The notes under the pieces are model-generated. The model searched no databases. It worked only from the letters and a program-made list of their open reading frames with translations, and was not told the origin of the DNA. This document shows positions 40,689 through 49,126 of a stretch of DNA of 64,000 nucleotides, in pieces. The stretch's first letter is position 1, and each line of letters opens with the position of its first letter. The translations under genes and the position numbers were made by a program. The stretch comes from Rivibacter sp049446155 (lineage in GTDB: Bacteria; Pseudomonadota; Gammaproteobacteria; Burkholderiales; Burkholderiaceae_C). Location of the stretch: NCBI RefSeq assembly GCF_049446155.1, contig NZ_JBMSEE010000006.1:253290-317289 (forward strand), read 5' to 3'.

Positions 40689-41039
40689 TCAGGCGTTGGG
40701 CATCACGAGCAGCAGCCGGCATGGCCGCTCGGTGGGGTTGGAGAGCTGCCTCGACTCGCCGGGCGCAATGCGGCAGCTGTCGAGCGGGCCGAGCCGGGCG
40801 CGGCTCGCCGCGCCCGTGGCGGTGTTCGCGGCCACGTCGACGTGGCCTTCGAGCACGACGTAGAACTTCTCGACCGCCGACGCCGACGCGGTGGTGCCGC
40901 CGCCGGGCGCGATCTCGGACAGGCCGATCCACACGCTGTCGCTCGGGCCGGCCTCGCGGCCTTGCAGCCTGCGCATCGCCATCGCGTGGTGACCCGGCGC
41001 GTCGTAGAGCGGCGCCTGCGCAATCGGTACGACATGCAT
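40689..41039 (-). CDS. Cupin-domain protein
   Basis: A 116-residue single-domain cupin. The two cupin motifs are weakly present: GGGTTASASAVEKFYVVLEGHVDV and LGPLDSCRIAPGESRQLSNP. The first motif has no HxH pair, so metal binding is doubtful. It may be a small isomerase/lyase or a ligand sensor of the pathway. It sits between the dehydrogenase (13 bases away) and the binding-protein gene (57 bases away). Confidence 0.8.
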   Translation of the reverse strand: MHVVPIAQAPLYDAPGHHAMAMRRLQGREAGPSDSVWIGLSEIAPGGGTTASASAVEKFYVVLEGHVDVAANTATGAASRARLGPLDSCRIAPGESRQLSNPTERPCRLLLVMPNA

Positions 41040-41052
41040 CGCTCGCTCCTCG

Positions 41053-42048
41053 TCAGGGCGCGAAGACGATGCGTTCCATCGAGCCGGCCAGCACCTTGCG
41101 GTAGGCCTCGCCGGCCTGATCGAGCGGCAGCAGCGTCGCGGGCTCGACGTCGAAGGCCCGGTAGTGGCCGGCGTCGAAGCCGGGGAGCAAGCCGTTGAGG
41201 ATGCTCGCGCAGGTCGCGGCCGAGAGCTTGAGGCTGTCGACGCCGAGCATCTGCAGGTTGCGGCGGTAGAACGCGAGGATGTCGAACGGCACGCTGCGCT
41301 CGATCGTGGAGATCAGCACCTGCGTGCCGCCGACGGCCAGCGACTCGAGCGCGGCGGCGAAGTAGGGCGAGCCGACGGTGTTGTAGGCGATGTCGGCGCC
41401 GCGCCCGTCGGTCGCTTCGATCACGGCGGCGGCGAGCTCGGCGCGCGTGCCGTCGATCGCGGCCACCGGCGACGACGCATGGCCGACGTAGTGCGTCGTG
41501 CCGCGCTCGATCGCGACGACCTTCGCGCCGGCGCGCGTGGCGAGCTGGACCGCCGCCTGGCCGACCTTGCCGTTGGCACCGAACACGGCCACCGTCTGGC
41601 CGGGGCCGGCGAGCCCGGCGCGGCGCAGGCCTTCGAAGGCCGTCACGAAGGGCACGCCGACGGTGCCGGCCGCGGCCAGCGGCACGCTTTGCGGCTTGGC
41701 GGCCAGCGCCTCGACGGGCAGCACGAGATAGCGCGCATGCGAGCCGTCGCGCGTGACGCCGAGGTCGCCGCCGGTACCCCAGACCTCGCGGCCGATCCAT
41801 TCGCGCGGACCGGCGACGACACGGCCGGCGAAGTCGCGGCCCGGCGTGCGCGGCCACACGGCGTGCGGCATCAGGCCGAGCGCGGCCTTCACGTCGCTGG
41901 GGTTGACCGCGGCGGCCAGCACCTCGACGACGGCGTGGCCCGGCGTCGCTTCGGGTTGGGCGAGATCGACGATCTCGGGACTCAGCGTCTCGGCGCTGTC
42001 GGCTTTTCGATGCAGGCGCAAGGCGCGCGCGCGGCGAGGTTCGGTCAT
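41053..42048 (-). CDS. MDR-superfamily NAD(P)H oxidoreductase (quinone-oxidoreductase-like)
   Basis: A 331-residue medium-chain dehydrogenase/reductase. The catalytic domain has AAAVNPSDVKAALG and PGRDFAGRVV; the nucleotide fold has VAVFGANGKVGQAAVQLA with IERGTTHY at the strand-2 end. The structural-zinc cysteines of zinc alcohol dehydrogenases are absent, so this is a zinc-free reductase such as a quinone or enoyl reductase. GGAG precedes the ATG. Inside the catabolic operon it could reduce the ring-cleavage product, but that is inference. Confidence 0.88.
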   Translation of the reverse strand: MTEPRRARALRLHRKADSAETLSPEIVDLAQPEATPGHAVVEVLAAAVNPSDVKAALGLMPHAVWPRTPGRDFAGRVVAGPREWIGREVWGTGGDLGVTRDGSHARYLVLPVEALAAKPQSVPLAAAGTVGVPFVTAFEGLRRAGLAGPGQTVAVFGANGKVGQAAVQLATRAGAKVVAIERGTTHYVGHASSPVAAIDGTRAELAAAVIEATDGRGADIAYNTVGSPYFAAALESLAVGGTQVLISTIERSVPFDILAFYRRNLQMLGVDSLKLSAATCASILNGLLPGFDAGHYRAFDVEPATLLPLDQAGEAYRKVLAGSMERIVFAP

Positions 42049-42077
42049 GAGGACTCCGGTCGAGGGGTTCGGTGGGT

Positions 42078-43001
42078 TCAGGCGAGCGCGGCAGCCGACA
42101 CCGGCAGCGCGAGCGGGGCATTGGTCGGGCGCAGGCCCCAGCGGCGCCGCGCTTCGGCGGGCGTGGCGAGGCGCCCGCCCAGGTCTTCGACGATGCGGCG
42201 CGCCTTGGCGACCAGCGCCGCATTGCTGGTCGCCAGCTCGCCCTTGCTCAGATGGATCGTGTCCTCGAGCCCGATGCGCACGTTGCCGCCGAGCAGCCAG
42301 GCCTGCGCCACCGCGGGGAAGGCATGGCGGCCGATCGCGAACGCCGACCACTGCGCCTTGGCGTCGATCAGCGAGCGTGCATGCGCCACCGCCGCCGGCG
42401 AGAACGGCATCGCGTAGCGCACGCCCATCACGAAGGTGTAGAGGCCCGGGCCTTGCAGCGTGCCGTCGTCGATCAGCGTCTTGGCGAGCACGAGGTCGCC
42501 GGTGTCGAAGCATTCGAGCTCGGGCACCGCGCCGGCCTCGCGGATGATCCTGGCCATGCGCCGCACGTTCTTGGGCGTGTTCATCACGACCTCGTCGCCC
42601 GAGTTCATCGTGTTGAGGTCGAGCGAGCAGATGTCGGGCTGCAGCGCGGCGATGTGCTCGACGCGTCGCTCGGGTGCCAGCAGCGTGGTGCCGGGGCCGG
42701 CAACGCGCGGCTCGTCGTCGCTGGGCACGTAGCGCCCGCCGGGGCCGGTGGTGAGGTTGATGATCAGCTCGGGGCTCTCGCGGCGCAGCGTCTGCACGAC
42801 TTCGGCATAGAGCTCGAGCGCCATCGACGGCCGGCCGGTCTGCGGGTCGCGCACGTGGATGTGCACCGCGGCCGCGCCGGCCTCGGCGGCCTCGAGACAG
42901 GCGGTCGCGATCTGCGCCGGCGTGACGGGCAGGTGCGGCGTCTGCTCCGGCCGCGTGAGGTTGCCGGTGACGGCGCAGGTGAGGATGGTCGTGGAGTCCA
43001 T
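42078..43001 (-). CDS. Beta-keto acid cleavage enzyme (BKACE, DUF849)
   Basis: A 307-residue TIM-barrel enzyme of the BKACE family, which condenses a beta-keto acid with acetyl-CoA to give acetoacetate and a CoA thioester. Zinc ligands are in AVHIHVRDPQTG (HxH) and the catalytic Glu in RIGLEDTIHL; the substrate-site blocks NLTTGPGGRY, SLDLNTMNSG and PELECFDTGDL are typical. Within this operon, a ring-cleavage product with a beta-keto group, such as 3-oxoadipate, is a plausible substrate. Confidence 0.93.
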   Translation of the reverse strand: MDSTTILTCAVTGNLTRPEQTPHLPVTPAQIATACLEAAEAGAAAVHIHVRDPQTGRPSMALELYAEVVQTLRRESPELIINLTTGPGGRYVPSDDEPRVAGPGTTLLAPERRVEHIAALQPDICSLDLNTMNSGDEVVMNTPKNVRRMARIIREAGAVPELECFDTGDLVLAKTLIDDGTLQGPGLYTFVMGVRYAMPFSPAAVAHARSLIDAKAQWSAFAIGRHAFPAVAQAWLLGGNVRIGLEDTIHLSKGELATSNAALVAKARRIVEDLGGRLATPAEARRRWGLRPTNAPLALPVSAAALA

Positions 43002-43010
43002 GGGTGTCAG

Positions 43011-43775
43011 TCAGCCGAGGTGGCGGCCGCCGTCGGCGATGAAGATGCTTCCGGTCGCGTAGACGAAGCTGGTGCAGCAGGCGGTGATGGCCGCCGCGAC
43101 GTCGTCGGCGACGCCGACGCGCTTGAGCGGGATCGAGGCGCCGACCTTGTCGTTGAAGCCGGCGTCGCGGCCCGGCACGAAGGGCGTGTCGACCACGCCC
43201 GGCGAGACCGCGAGCACGCGGATGCGCGGCGCGAGCGCCTTCGCGAGCGACTTGGTCAGCGCATCGGTGCCGGCCTTGGCGGCCGCGTAGGCGAGGTTGC
43301 TGCCCTGGCCCGAGAGGCCGGCGATCGACGAGACGTTGACGATCACCGACTCCTCGCCTTCGCGCAGCAGCGGCGCGAAGGCGCGGATGCCGGCGAACAG
43401 GCCGCGCCAGTTGACCGCGAATATCTCGTCGATCAGCGCGTCGTCCAGCGCGTCGAGGTCGGCCGCGGGCACCGGCTTGGTGAAGCCGGCGCAGTTGATC
43501 AGCATCGAGGCCCCGCCGGCGCGCTCGCGCACCGTCTGCGCGGCGGCGCCGAGGCTGGCGCTGTCGGTCACCGAGGCCGTCACCGCGAAGTGGCCGTGGC
43601 CGGGCAGTTCGGCGAGCAGCGGCTGCGCGTCGGCATCGGCGCCGCGGTGCAGCAGCACGATGCGCGCGCCGAGCGCGGCCAGGCGCTGCGCGGTCGCGGC
43701 GCCGATCGCGCCGGTGCCGCCGGTGATGACCGCGGTGCGGCCGTCCAGGCGGTCGCGGGGGGCGAAGGTTCTCAT
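43011..43775 (-). CDS. Short-chain dehydrogenase/reductase (classical SDR)
   Basis: A 254-residue NAD(P)-dependent oxidoreductase. The cofactor motif TGGTGAIG (TGxxxGxG), NCAG motif, catalytic Ser in NVSSIAGLSG, and YAAAKAG (Tyr and Lys) are all present, with PGVVDTPF afterwards. ATG 43775 is chosen; a TTG 30 bases upstream would overlap the intradiol gene's vicinity. It lies nine bases before the BKACE gene. Confidence 0.9.
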   Translation of the reverse strand: MRTFAPRDRLDGRTAVITGGTGAIGAATAQRLAALGARIVLLHRGADADAQPLLAELPGHGHFAVTASVTDSASLGAAAQTVRERAGGASMLINCAGFTKPVPAADLDALDDALIDEIFAVNWRGLFAGIRAFAPLLREGEESVIVNVSSIAGLSGQGSNLAYAAAKAGTDALTKSLAKALAPRIRVLAVSPGVVDTPFVPGRDAGFNDKVGASIPLKRVGVADDVAAAITACCTSFVYATGSIFIADGGRHLG

Positions 43776-43801
43776 CTCGTTCTCGTTTTCCGTGGCTTGA
43801 T

Positions 43802-44689
43802 TCAAGGCAGCGGGCAGTGCGGCACGCGCGTCTCGCCGGGTTCAAGCCGCAGCTCGACATCGAGGCGGAAGCCGCCTTCGCCGTCGGGCTCGAAGCGGCG
43901 CAGCAGCGAGCCGACCGCGCCGAACACGACGTCGTCCATCGCGTGCGGGTCCTCGGCGTCGAAGAACTGCGTCGCGAGCACCTTGTGGCCAACGGCTACG
44001 ACGAGGAAATGCAGGTGGGCCGGGCGCATCGGATGGCGGCCCTGCGCGGCCAGCAGTTCGCCGCAGGGCCCGTCGATCGGCACCGGGTAGCCGGCCGGGC
44101 GCACGCTGTCGAACCAGAAGCGGCCATCGGCGTCGGTCTCGAAGCGCCCACGCAGGTTCATCTGCGGCTGCTCGGGGTCTTGGTTTTCGTACAGGCCTTT
44201 GGGTGAGGCCTGCCAGGTCTCGACGCGCGCGCCGGCGAGCGGACGGCCGTCGAGCGACAGCACGCGGCCGTTCACGCGCAGCGGCGCGCCGGGCGTGTTG
44301 GCGCAGGCGATGCGGCTGCCGTTGGCGCGCAGCGGCTGCTGGTCGCGCCAGAACGGGCCGATCAGCGCCGGCTCGGTGCCGCCTTCGGCGAGCGAATCGC
44401 GGGCATCCATCAGGCACACCAGGGTCGCGAGTCCGAGGATGTCGGCCAGCAGGATGCCTTCGTGCTTCTTTGGTCCGGTGGCTTGGCCGATGCGCACCAG
44501 GAAGTCGAGCCCCTGCTCCAGCTCGCGGTAGTTCAGCCCGACCTCGCGGGCGAACGCATGGAGGTGGCGCAGCAGCGAGCCCATGACCTCGCGCAGCCGC
44601 GCGTTGTCGGTGCCGTCGTTGGCGCGCAGCACCGCGTGCAGCAAGGCGTCGGGTTCGGCCGGCAGGCCGGTGACCGCATGAGCGTCCAA
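43802..44689 (-). CDS. Intradiol ring-cleavage dioxygenase (hydroxyquinol/catechol 1,2-dioxygenase-like)
   Basis: A 295-residue Fe(III) dioxygenase that opens catechol- or hydroxyquinol-type rings between the hydroxyls. The N-terminal helical dioxygenase domain (RLREVMGSLLRHLHAFAREVGL) precedes the beta core. Iron ligands are two Tyr (KGLYENQ; PAGYPVPI) and two His (RPAHLHFLV). Length and the GPFWRDQQP block favour the hydroxyquinol 1,2-dioxygenase branch. The start is TTG 44689, six bases after AAGGAG; the open frame upstream covers the operator. It is the first gene of the leftward cluster. Confidence 0.9.
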   Translation of the reverse strand: MDAHAVTGLPAEPDALLHAVLRANDGTDNARLREVMGSLLRHLHAFAREVGLNYRELEQGLDFLVRIGQATGPKKHEGILLADILGLATLVCLMDARDSLAEGGTEPALIGPFWRDQQPLRANGSRIACANTPGAPLRVNGRVLSLDGRPLAGARVETWQASPKGLYENQDPEQPQMNLRGRFETDADGRFWFDSVRPAGYPVPIDGPCGELLAAQGRHPMRPAHLHFLVVAVGHKVLATQFFDAEDPHAMDDVVFGAVGSLLRRFEPDGEGGFRLDVELRLEPGETRVPHCPLP

Positions 44690-44713
44690 GGGCGACTCCT
44701 TGATTCGGATAAA

Positions 44714-44729
44714 TGGCAAACGATTGCCA
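44714..44729. promoter_or_regulatory. LacI-type operator O1 overlapping the catabolic operon promoter
   Basis: TGGCAAACGATTGCCA is a near-perfect palindrome (six-base arms TGGCAA/TTGCCA with central CG), the shape bound by LacI/GalR regulators. It lies directly downstream of a leftward promoter candidate: -35 TTGCTT (complement of 44754-44759) and -10 TATCGT (complement of 44731-44736), 17 bases apart. It would cover the start point and block transcription. Confidence 0.75.
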
Positions 44730-44730
44730 A

Positions 44731-44759
44731 ACGATAGAAGCAGCTTCCCCAGAAAGCAA
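44731..44759 (-). promoter_or_regulatory. Sigma-70-like promoter for the catabolic operon
   Basis: On the minus strand, TTGCTT and TATCGT are separated by 17 bases, then the LacI-type operator begins one base later. The expected start point is near 44724, giving a leader of about 35 bases to TTG 44689. Confidence 0.5.
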
Positions 44760-44854
44760 GTCATTGCGCGCAAAACCTAGGGTTAATACTGGTGTGATGG
44801 TCTGTTATGAGCAGACGATCCCGTCTTCTGGGCGATCATTTGCTGATGAAAAGA

Positions 44855-44870
44855 TGGCGAACGATTGCCA
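44855..44870. promoter_or_regulatory. LacI-type operator O2 near the regulator gene
   Basis: TGGCGAACGATTGCCA matches O1 at 15 of 16 bases. It lies 50 bases before the LacI gene start, 141 bases centre-to-centre from O1. It probably mediates autoregulation and, with O1, may support DNA looping. Confidence 0.7.
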
Positions 44871-44920
44871 ATTTCGGTATCCGTACGGTCCGTCCCAAGG
44901 CCTCTGATACAACCGCGCCC

Positions 44921-45937
44921 ATGCCAACGGTCACCATCAAGGACATCGCCCGCCTCGCCGAGGTCAACCCGGCCACGGTGTCGAAGGCGCTGCGCGGCCT
45001 GCCCGGCAAGGTGGCGCCCGAGACGCGTGCGCGCATCGAGGCGATCGCGCGCGAGCTCGGCTACCGGCCCAACGCGGTGGCCGCGACGTTGCGAACGCGG
45101 CGCAGCAACCTGATCGGCGTGATCGTCCCGGACCTCGGCAACCCGCTGTTCGGGCCGATCGTGCAGGGCCTCGAGCGGCGGCTGCGCGACGCGGGCTGGA
45201 TGTCCATCGTCGTGCAGACGCCCGCCGAGGCCGAGGCCAAGCGCGAGGTCGTCACCGCGCTGGCGAACCGGCAGGTCGCCGGCTTCGTGATCACCTCGGC
45301 CGAGAGCGATGACCCGATGCTCGAGGCCGCCGAGCAATGCAAACTGCCCGTCGTGCTGGTCAACCGCGGGCTCGACGAGCGGCGCTTCTCGAGCGTGGTC
45401 AACGACGATCGCGAGAGCGTGCGGCTGGCGCTCGAGCACCTCGCATCGCTCGGGCATCGCCGGCTCGCGCACATCGCGGGGCCGACGAGTTCATCGACCG
45501 GCCGCGCGCGCCGCCAGGCTTTCGAGGCGATGGTGCGCAAGCTTCCCGGTGCGAGCGGCGTGATCGAAGACACGCCGGCCTTCACGCGCGACGCCGGCTT
45601 CGACGCGATGCGCCGCATCCTCGAGCGCGGCGAAGCGCAACGGCCGACGGCGGTGTTCGCCGGCAACGACCTGATCGCCGTCGGCGCGATCGACGCGCTG
45701 CGACAGGCGGGTCTGCGCGTGCCGCAGGACGTGTCGGTCGTCGGCCACAACGACATGCCCCTGGTCGACATGATCGATCCACCGCTGACCACGGTGCGCG
45801 TGCCGACCGACCGCATGAGCGATCACGCCACCGAGCTGCTGCTCGAGCACCTCGCGTCGCCGGGCCTGAGCCCGATGCAGCGCATCCTCACGCCGGTGCT
45901 GGTGGTGCGCGGCTCGACGGCAAGGCCGGCGCGCTGA
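44921..45937 (+). CDS. LacI/GalR-family transcriptional regulator
   Basis: A 338-residue repressor. The N-terminal helix-turn-helix TIKDIARLAEVNPATVSKALRG and hinge helix RPNAVAATLRTRR are followed by the periplasmic-binding-protein-like domain (LIGVIVPDLGNPLFGPIVQGLE; FAGNDLIAVGAIDALRQAG; PQDVSVVGHNDMPLVDMIDPPLTTVRVP, each at its usual place). Start MPTVTIKDIAR at 44921 is the family start; the open frame upstream runs through operator O2. It is divergent from the intradiol dioxygenase gene and is the likely controller of the nine-gene cluster. Confidence 0.95.
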   Translation: MPTVTIKDIARLAEVNPATVSKALRGLPGKVAPETRARIEAIARELGYRPNAVAATLRTRRSNLIGVIVPDLGNPLFGPIVQGLERRLRDAGWMSIVVQTPAEAEAKREVVTALANRQVAGFVITSAESDDPMLEAAEQCKLPVVLVNRGLDERRFSSVVNDDRESVRLALEHLASLGHRRLAHIAGPTSSSTGRARRQAFEAMVRKLPGASGVIEDTPAFTRDAGFDAMRRILERGEAQRPTAVFAGNDLIAVGAIDALRQAGLRVPQDVSVVGHNDMPLVDMIDPPLTTVRVPTDRMSDHATELLLEHLASPGLSPMQRILTPVLVVRGSTARPAR

Positions 45938-45956
45938 GCGCAACGGCCGCGACGGC

Positions 45957-47624
45957 TCAGTACGTCGTTTCCGGCGCCGGCCGCTGCTCGCCCCAGCACA
46001 CGCGGTTCTTGCCCTGCGCCTTGGCGGCGTAGAGGCAGCGGTCGGCGGCCACGAGCAGGCGTTCGTGGTGCTCGGCGTCGGCGGGCCGCTCGGCAATGCC
46101 GATCGACAGCGTGAGCGCGAGCTCCGGATGCACGCGCCGCCAGTCGTAGGCCTCGATCGCCGCGCGCAGGTCCTCGCACACCAGGGCGGCGGTGGCCGCG
46201 TCGGCCTCGACGAAGACGATGCAGAACTCCTCGCCGCCGTAGCGCGCGACGATGTCGGTCGCGCGGCAGCGCTCGCGCAGCATCGCGGCGACGTGGCGCA
46301 GCACCTCGTCGCCGACCGCGTGGCCGAGGCGGTCGTTGATGCGCTTGAAATAGTCGATGTCGCACATCGCCACGGACAGCGCGCGCTGGTGGCGCCTGGC
46401 GCGCGCGAACTCGTCGGACAGGCGTTCGTCGAGGTGGCGGCGGTTGGCCAGGCCGGTGAGGGCGTCGGTGCGGCTTTGGCGCGCCAGCCGCTCGAGCAGG
46501 CGGTTCTTGTCTTCGTCCGCGGCGATCAGCGCCGCGTGCAGCTCGTTGAGCCGCGCATGGGCGCGCTCGAGCTCGACGTGACGCTGGCGATGCGTCTCGG
46601 CCTCGCGCTGCGCGTCGGCGAGCTCGTGCTGCACGCGCAGCGCCTGCAGGCGGCGCTGCGAGTCGGCATTGAACTGCGCGCGCTCGGCCGCGTGGTAGGC
46701 CTCGTGGTGGCGCAGCGCGGCGTCGAAGCGCTGCGCCTTCTTGTGCAACTCGTACAGCGCCAGATGGGCCTGGGCCGCGTAGTTCATGCCGCCGGTGGCG
46801 TCGGCCAGCGCGACGCCGCGCTCGAGCTGGGCGCGCCCGGCCTCCGCCTCGCCGGCGGCCAGCAGGATGCGCCCGAGCAGCACGCGCGCATGCGTCTCGC
46901 CGTTGCTGTAGCCGGCGCTCGAGAGCACGTCGACGGCGCGTTCGAGCACCTCGCGCGCGTCGTCGAGCCGGCCGAGCTGCCACAGCGGCTCGGCCAGGTT
47001 GGAATGCAGCACCGCGACGGTGGCCGGCGCCGTCGAGCCGCCTTCGGCCAGCGCGAGCGCGCGTTCGAAGTGGCTGACCGCATCGGCGTGGCGACCGAGG
47101 TTCTTGCAGTTGATGCCCATGTTGTTGAGCACCGGGATGCAGCGCGCCGGATCGTCCAGCGCCTGGTACATCGCGAGCACCTCGCCGTAGCAGTCGAGGC
47201 CGCGCTGGGGGTCGCCGTTGCGCGAATAGACCACGCCGACCGAGAGCAGACCGTCGGCGATCATCGTCGCGTCGCCGAGCTGTCGCGCCAGCGACAGCGA
47301 GGCCAGGCCGTGCTCGAGCGAGGCGTCGAGCGCGCCGAGCAGCTCGTTGACGATGGCCAGCGCGCGCAGCACGATGGCGCGCTGGCGCAGGTCGTCGGCC
47401 GGCAGCGCGGCCAGCGCGCGCGAGAGTTCGCCCAGGCCCTGCGCATGCTCGCCGGCGTGGCCCAGCGCGAGGCCGCGGGCCCACAGCGCGCGCGCGCGGC
47501 GCGAGTCGTCGCTGCGGCACAGTGCGAGCGCTTCGTCCGCCTGCGCCAGCGCCTCGCGCGGAGCGGCGATCATGCGGTCGAGCGCGGCGTCGATCAGGAC
47601 ATCGAAGCGATCGTCGGCGGACAT
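45957..47624 (-). CDS. TPR-repeat diguanylate cyclase (GGDEF)
   Basis: A 555-residue cytoplasmic protein. Residues 30-370 are tetratricopeptide-like helices (for example AVSHFERALALAEGG, AREVLERAVDVLSSAG), residues 320-385 a coiled coil, and the C-terminus a GGDEF domain with RTDALTGLANRRHLDERL and active-site GGEEF near 463. The DIDYFKRIND motif suggests it can make c-di-GMP. I did not find an RxxD inhibitory site at the usual position. It is divergent from tatD, 101 bases away. Confidence 0.92.
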   Translation of the reverse strand: MSADDRFDVLIDAALDRMIAAPREALAQADEALALCRSDDSRRARALWARGLALGHAGEHAQGLGELSRALAALPADDLRQRAIVLRALAIVNELLGALDASLEHGLASLSLARQLGDATMIADGLLSVGVVYSRNGDPQRGLDCYGEVLAMYQALDDPARCIPVLNNMGINCKNLGRHADAVSHFERALALAEGGSTAPATVAVLHSNLAEPLWQLGRLDDAREVLERAVDVLSSAGYSNGETHARVLLGRILLAAGEAEAGRAQLERGVALADATGGMNYAAQAHLALYELHKKAQRFDAALRHHEAYHAAERAQFNADSQRRLQALRVQHELADAQREAETHRQRHVELERAHARLNELHAALIAADEDKNRLLERLARQSRTDALTGLANRRHLDERLSDEFARARRHQRALSVAMCDIDYFKRINDRLGHAVGDEVLRHVAAMLRERCRATDIVARYGGEEFCIVFVEADAATAALVCEDLRAAIEAYDWRRVHPELALTLSIGIAERPADAEHHERLLVAADRCLYAAKAQGKNRVCWGEQRPAPETTY

Positions 47625-47725
47625 GCGGTGGGGGCCTGCGGGGCAGGCGGCGGGTCGGGGCGATTGTGCCGCGTACGCTGCGGCGCCGCATCCTCAGCGC
47701 AGCGGGCATCATTGGGCCCTGACCA

Positions 47726-48559
47726 ATGAGCTGGATCGACACGCACTGCCATCTCGACGCCGCGGAATTCGACGCCGACCGCGACGCCGTGGTCGCGCGC
47801 GCGCGCGCCGCGGGCGTCGAGCTGATGGTGCTGCCGGCGGTCGCGCCGTTCGACTTCGAGCGCGTGCGCGAGCTGGCCGAGCGCCACGACGCGGCCTATG
47901 CGCTGGGCATCCACCCGCTGTACGTCGACCCGCTCGACGAGCGCGACGCGCTGGAGCGCCTGCGCGAAGCGCTCGACGCTCATGCCGGCGACCCCCGCCT
48001 GGTCGCCGTCGGCGAGATCGGCCTCGACCACTTCGTGCCCGGCCTGGACCGCGCCAAGCAGGAGCGCTTCTATGCCGCCCAGCTCGCGCTCGCCCACGAG
48101 CGCGGCCTGCCGGTGATCCTGCACGTGCGGCGCAGCGCCGACACGCTGCTCAAGCACCTGCGCCGCCTGCCCGGACTGCACGGCATCGCGCACGCGTTCA
48201 ACGGCAGCGTGCAGCAGGCGCAGGCCTTCATCGACCTCGGCTTCAAGCTGGGCTTCGGCGGCGCGCTGACCTTCGAGCGCGCGCTGCAGATCCGACGCCA
48301 TGCGAAGGAGCTGCCGATCGAGGCCATCGTCACGGAGACCGACGCGCCGGACATCCCGCCGCACTGGCTCTACCGCACCGCCGAGGCGCGCGAGCGCGAC
48401 GGCGGCGGACATTGCCGCAACGAGCCGGCCGAGCTGCCGCGCATCGCCGCGGAGCTGGCGCGGCTGCGCGGCATCGAGCCGCAGGCGCTGGCCGCGCGCT
48501 CGCGCGCCAACGCCCTCGCGGCGCTGCCGCGCCTGGCGCCGCTCGTCGCGCGCTCATGA
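47726..48559 (+). CDS. tatD: TatD-family metal-dependent DNase
   Basis: A 277-residue TIM-barrel hydrolase with the TatD motifs DTHCHLDAAEF, GIHPLYV, VGEIGLDHF, LPVILHVRRS, HAFNGSVQQA and TETDAPDIPP. Such enzymes are 3'-5' nucleases in DNA repair or quality control. It overlaps the downstream glycosylase gene (ATGA at 48556-48559), suggesting a shared repair transcript. Confidence 0.92.
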   Translation: MSWIDTHCHLDAAEFDADRDAVVARARAAGVELMVLPAVAPFDFERVRELAERHDAAYALGIHPLYVDPLDERDALERLREALDAHAGDPRLVAVGEIGLDHFVPGLDRAKQERFYAAQLALAHERGLPVILHVRRSADTLLKHLRRLPGLHGIAHAFNGSVQQAQAFIDLGFKLGFGGALTFERALQIRRHAKELPIEAIVTETDAPDIPPHWLYRTAEARERDGGGHCRNEPAELPRIAAELARLRGIEPQALAARSRANALAALPRLAPLVARS

Positions 48560-49056
48560 GCGAAACCTTGCTGAGCGGGCTGGGCCCGGTGATCGGCCCG
48601 GCCACGCGCCTGGTCGTGCTGGGCAGCTTTCCCAGCGTCGCGTCGCTCGCGGCGCAGCAGTACTACGCGCATCCGCGCAACCACTTCTGGCCCATCGTCG
48701 GCGCGCTGCTGGGCGTGGACCTGCCTGCACTGCCGTACGCCGAGCGCATCGAGGCGGTGCGCGAGCGCGGCCTGGGCATCTGGGACGTCTATGCGCAGTG
48801 CCGCCGCGAGGGCAGTCTCGACGCGGCGATCGAGGATGCGCAACTCAACGACCTGGCCGGCCTGCGCCTGCGCCTGCCGCGGCTCGAAGCCTTTGCCCAC
48901 AATGGCGGCGAGTCGGCGCGCGCGATGCGGCTGACCGCTTCGCTCGGTGTCGCGGTGCACCGGCTTCCCTCCACCAGCCCGGCCAACGCCAGCTGGTCCT
49001 TCGAACGCAAGCTCGCCGCGTGGCGCGCGGTGTTCGCACAACACGGTCTTGCATGA
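48556..49056 (+). CDS. DNA-deoxyinosine glycosylase (UDG superfamily, family 6)
   Basis: A 166-residue member of the uracil-DNA glycosylase superfamily. The block LVVLGSFPSVASLAAQQYY, then HPRNHFWPIVGALLG, and the C-terminal LPSTSPANA loop match hypoxanthine-DNA glycosylases, which remove deaminated adenine. Length is normal for the family. Start overlaps the tatD stop. Confidence 0.85.
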   Translation: MSETLLSGLGPVIGPATRLVVLGSFPSVASLAAQQYYAHPRNHFWPIVGALLGVDLPALPYAERIEAVRERGLGIWDVYAQCRREGSLDAAIEDAQLNDLAGLRLRLPRLEAFAHNGGESARAMRLTASLGVAVHRLPSTSPANASWSFERKLAAWRAVFAQHGLA

Positions 49057-49126
49057 GCCACGAACGGCCGCCCGAAGGGGCGAATTCCCTCTCGGAGGGA
49101 CGGCGCGCAGCGCCAAGGGTGTGTCG
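49053..49126 (+). repeat. Intergenic repeat copy A (between glycosylase and spermidine-synthase-like genes)
   Basis: Begins at GCATGAGCC, contains AAGGGGCGAATTCC, then GGAGGGACGGCGCGCAG and ends just before ATGAGC. The second copy at 49896-49960 has the same order of blocks: GCATGAGCC, AAGGCGAATTCCGGAG, GCGCAGCACGGAGG, GTGAGC. Both span a stop codon and the next gene's start, so they may be a dispersed element that supplies start signals. Confidence 0.5.

Noticed and set aside
44713..44907. Short + strand open frame through the LacI operators
   Set aside because: It covers both operators and the promoter, has no ribosome binding site, and its translation resembles nothing known.
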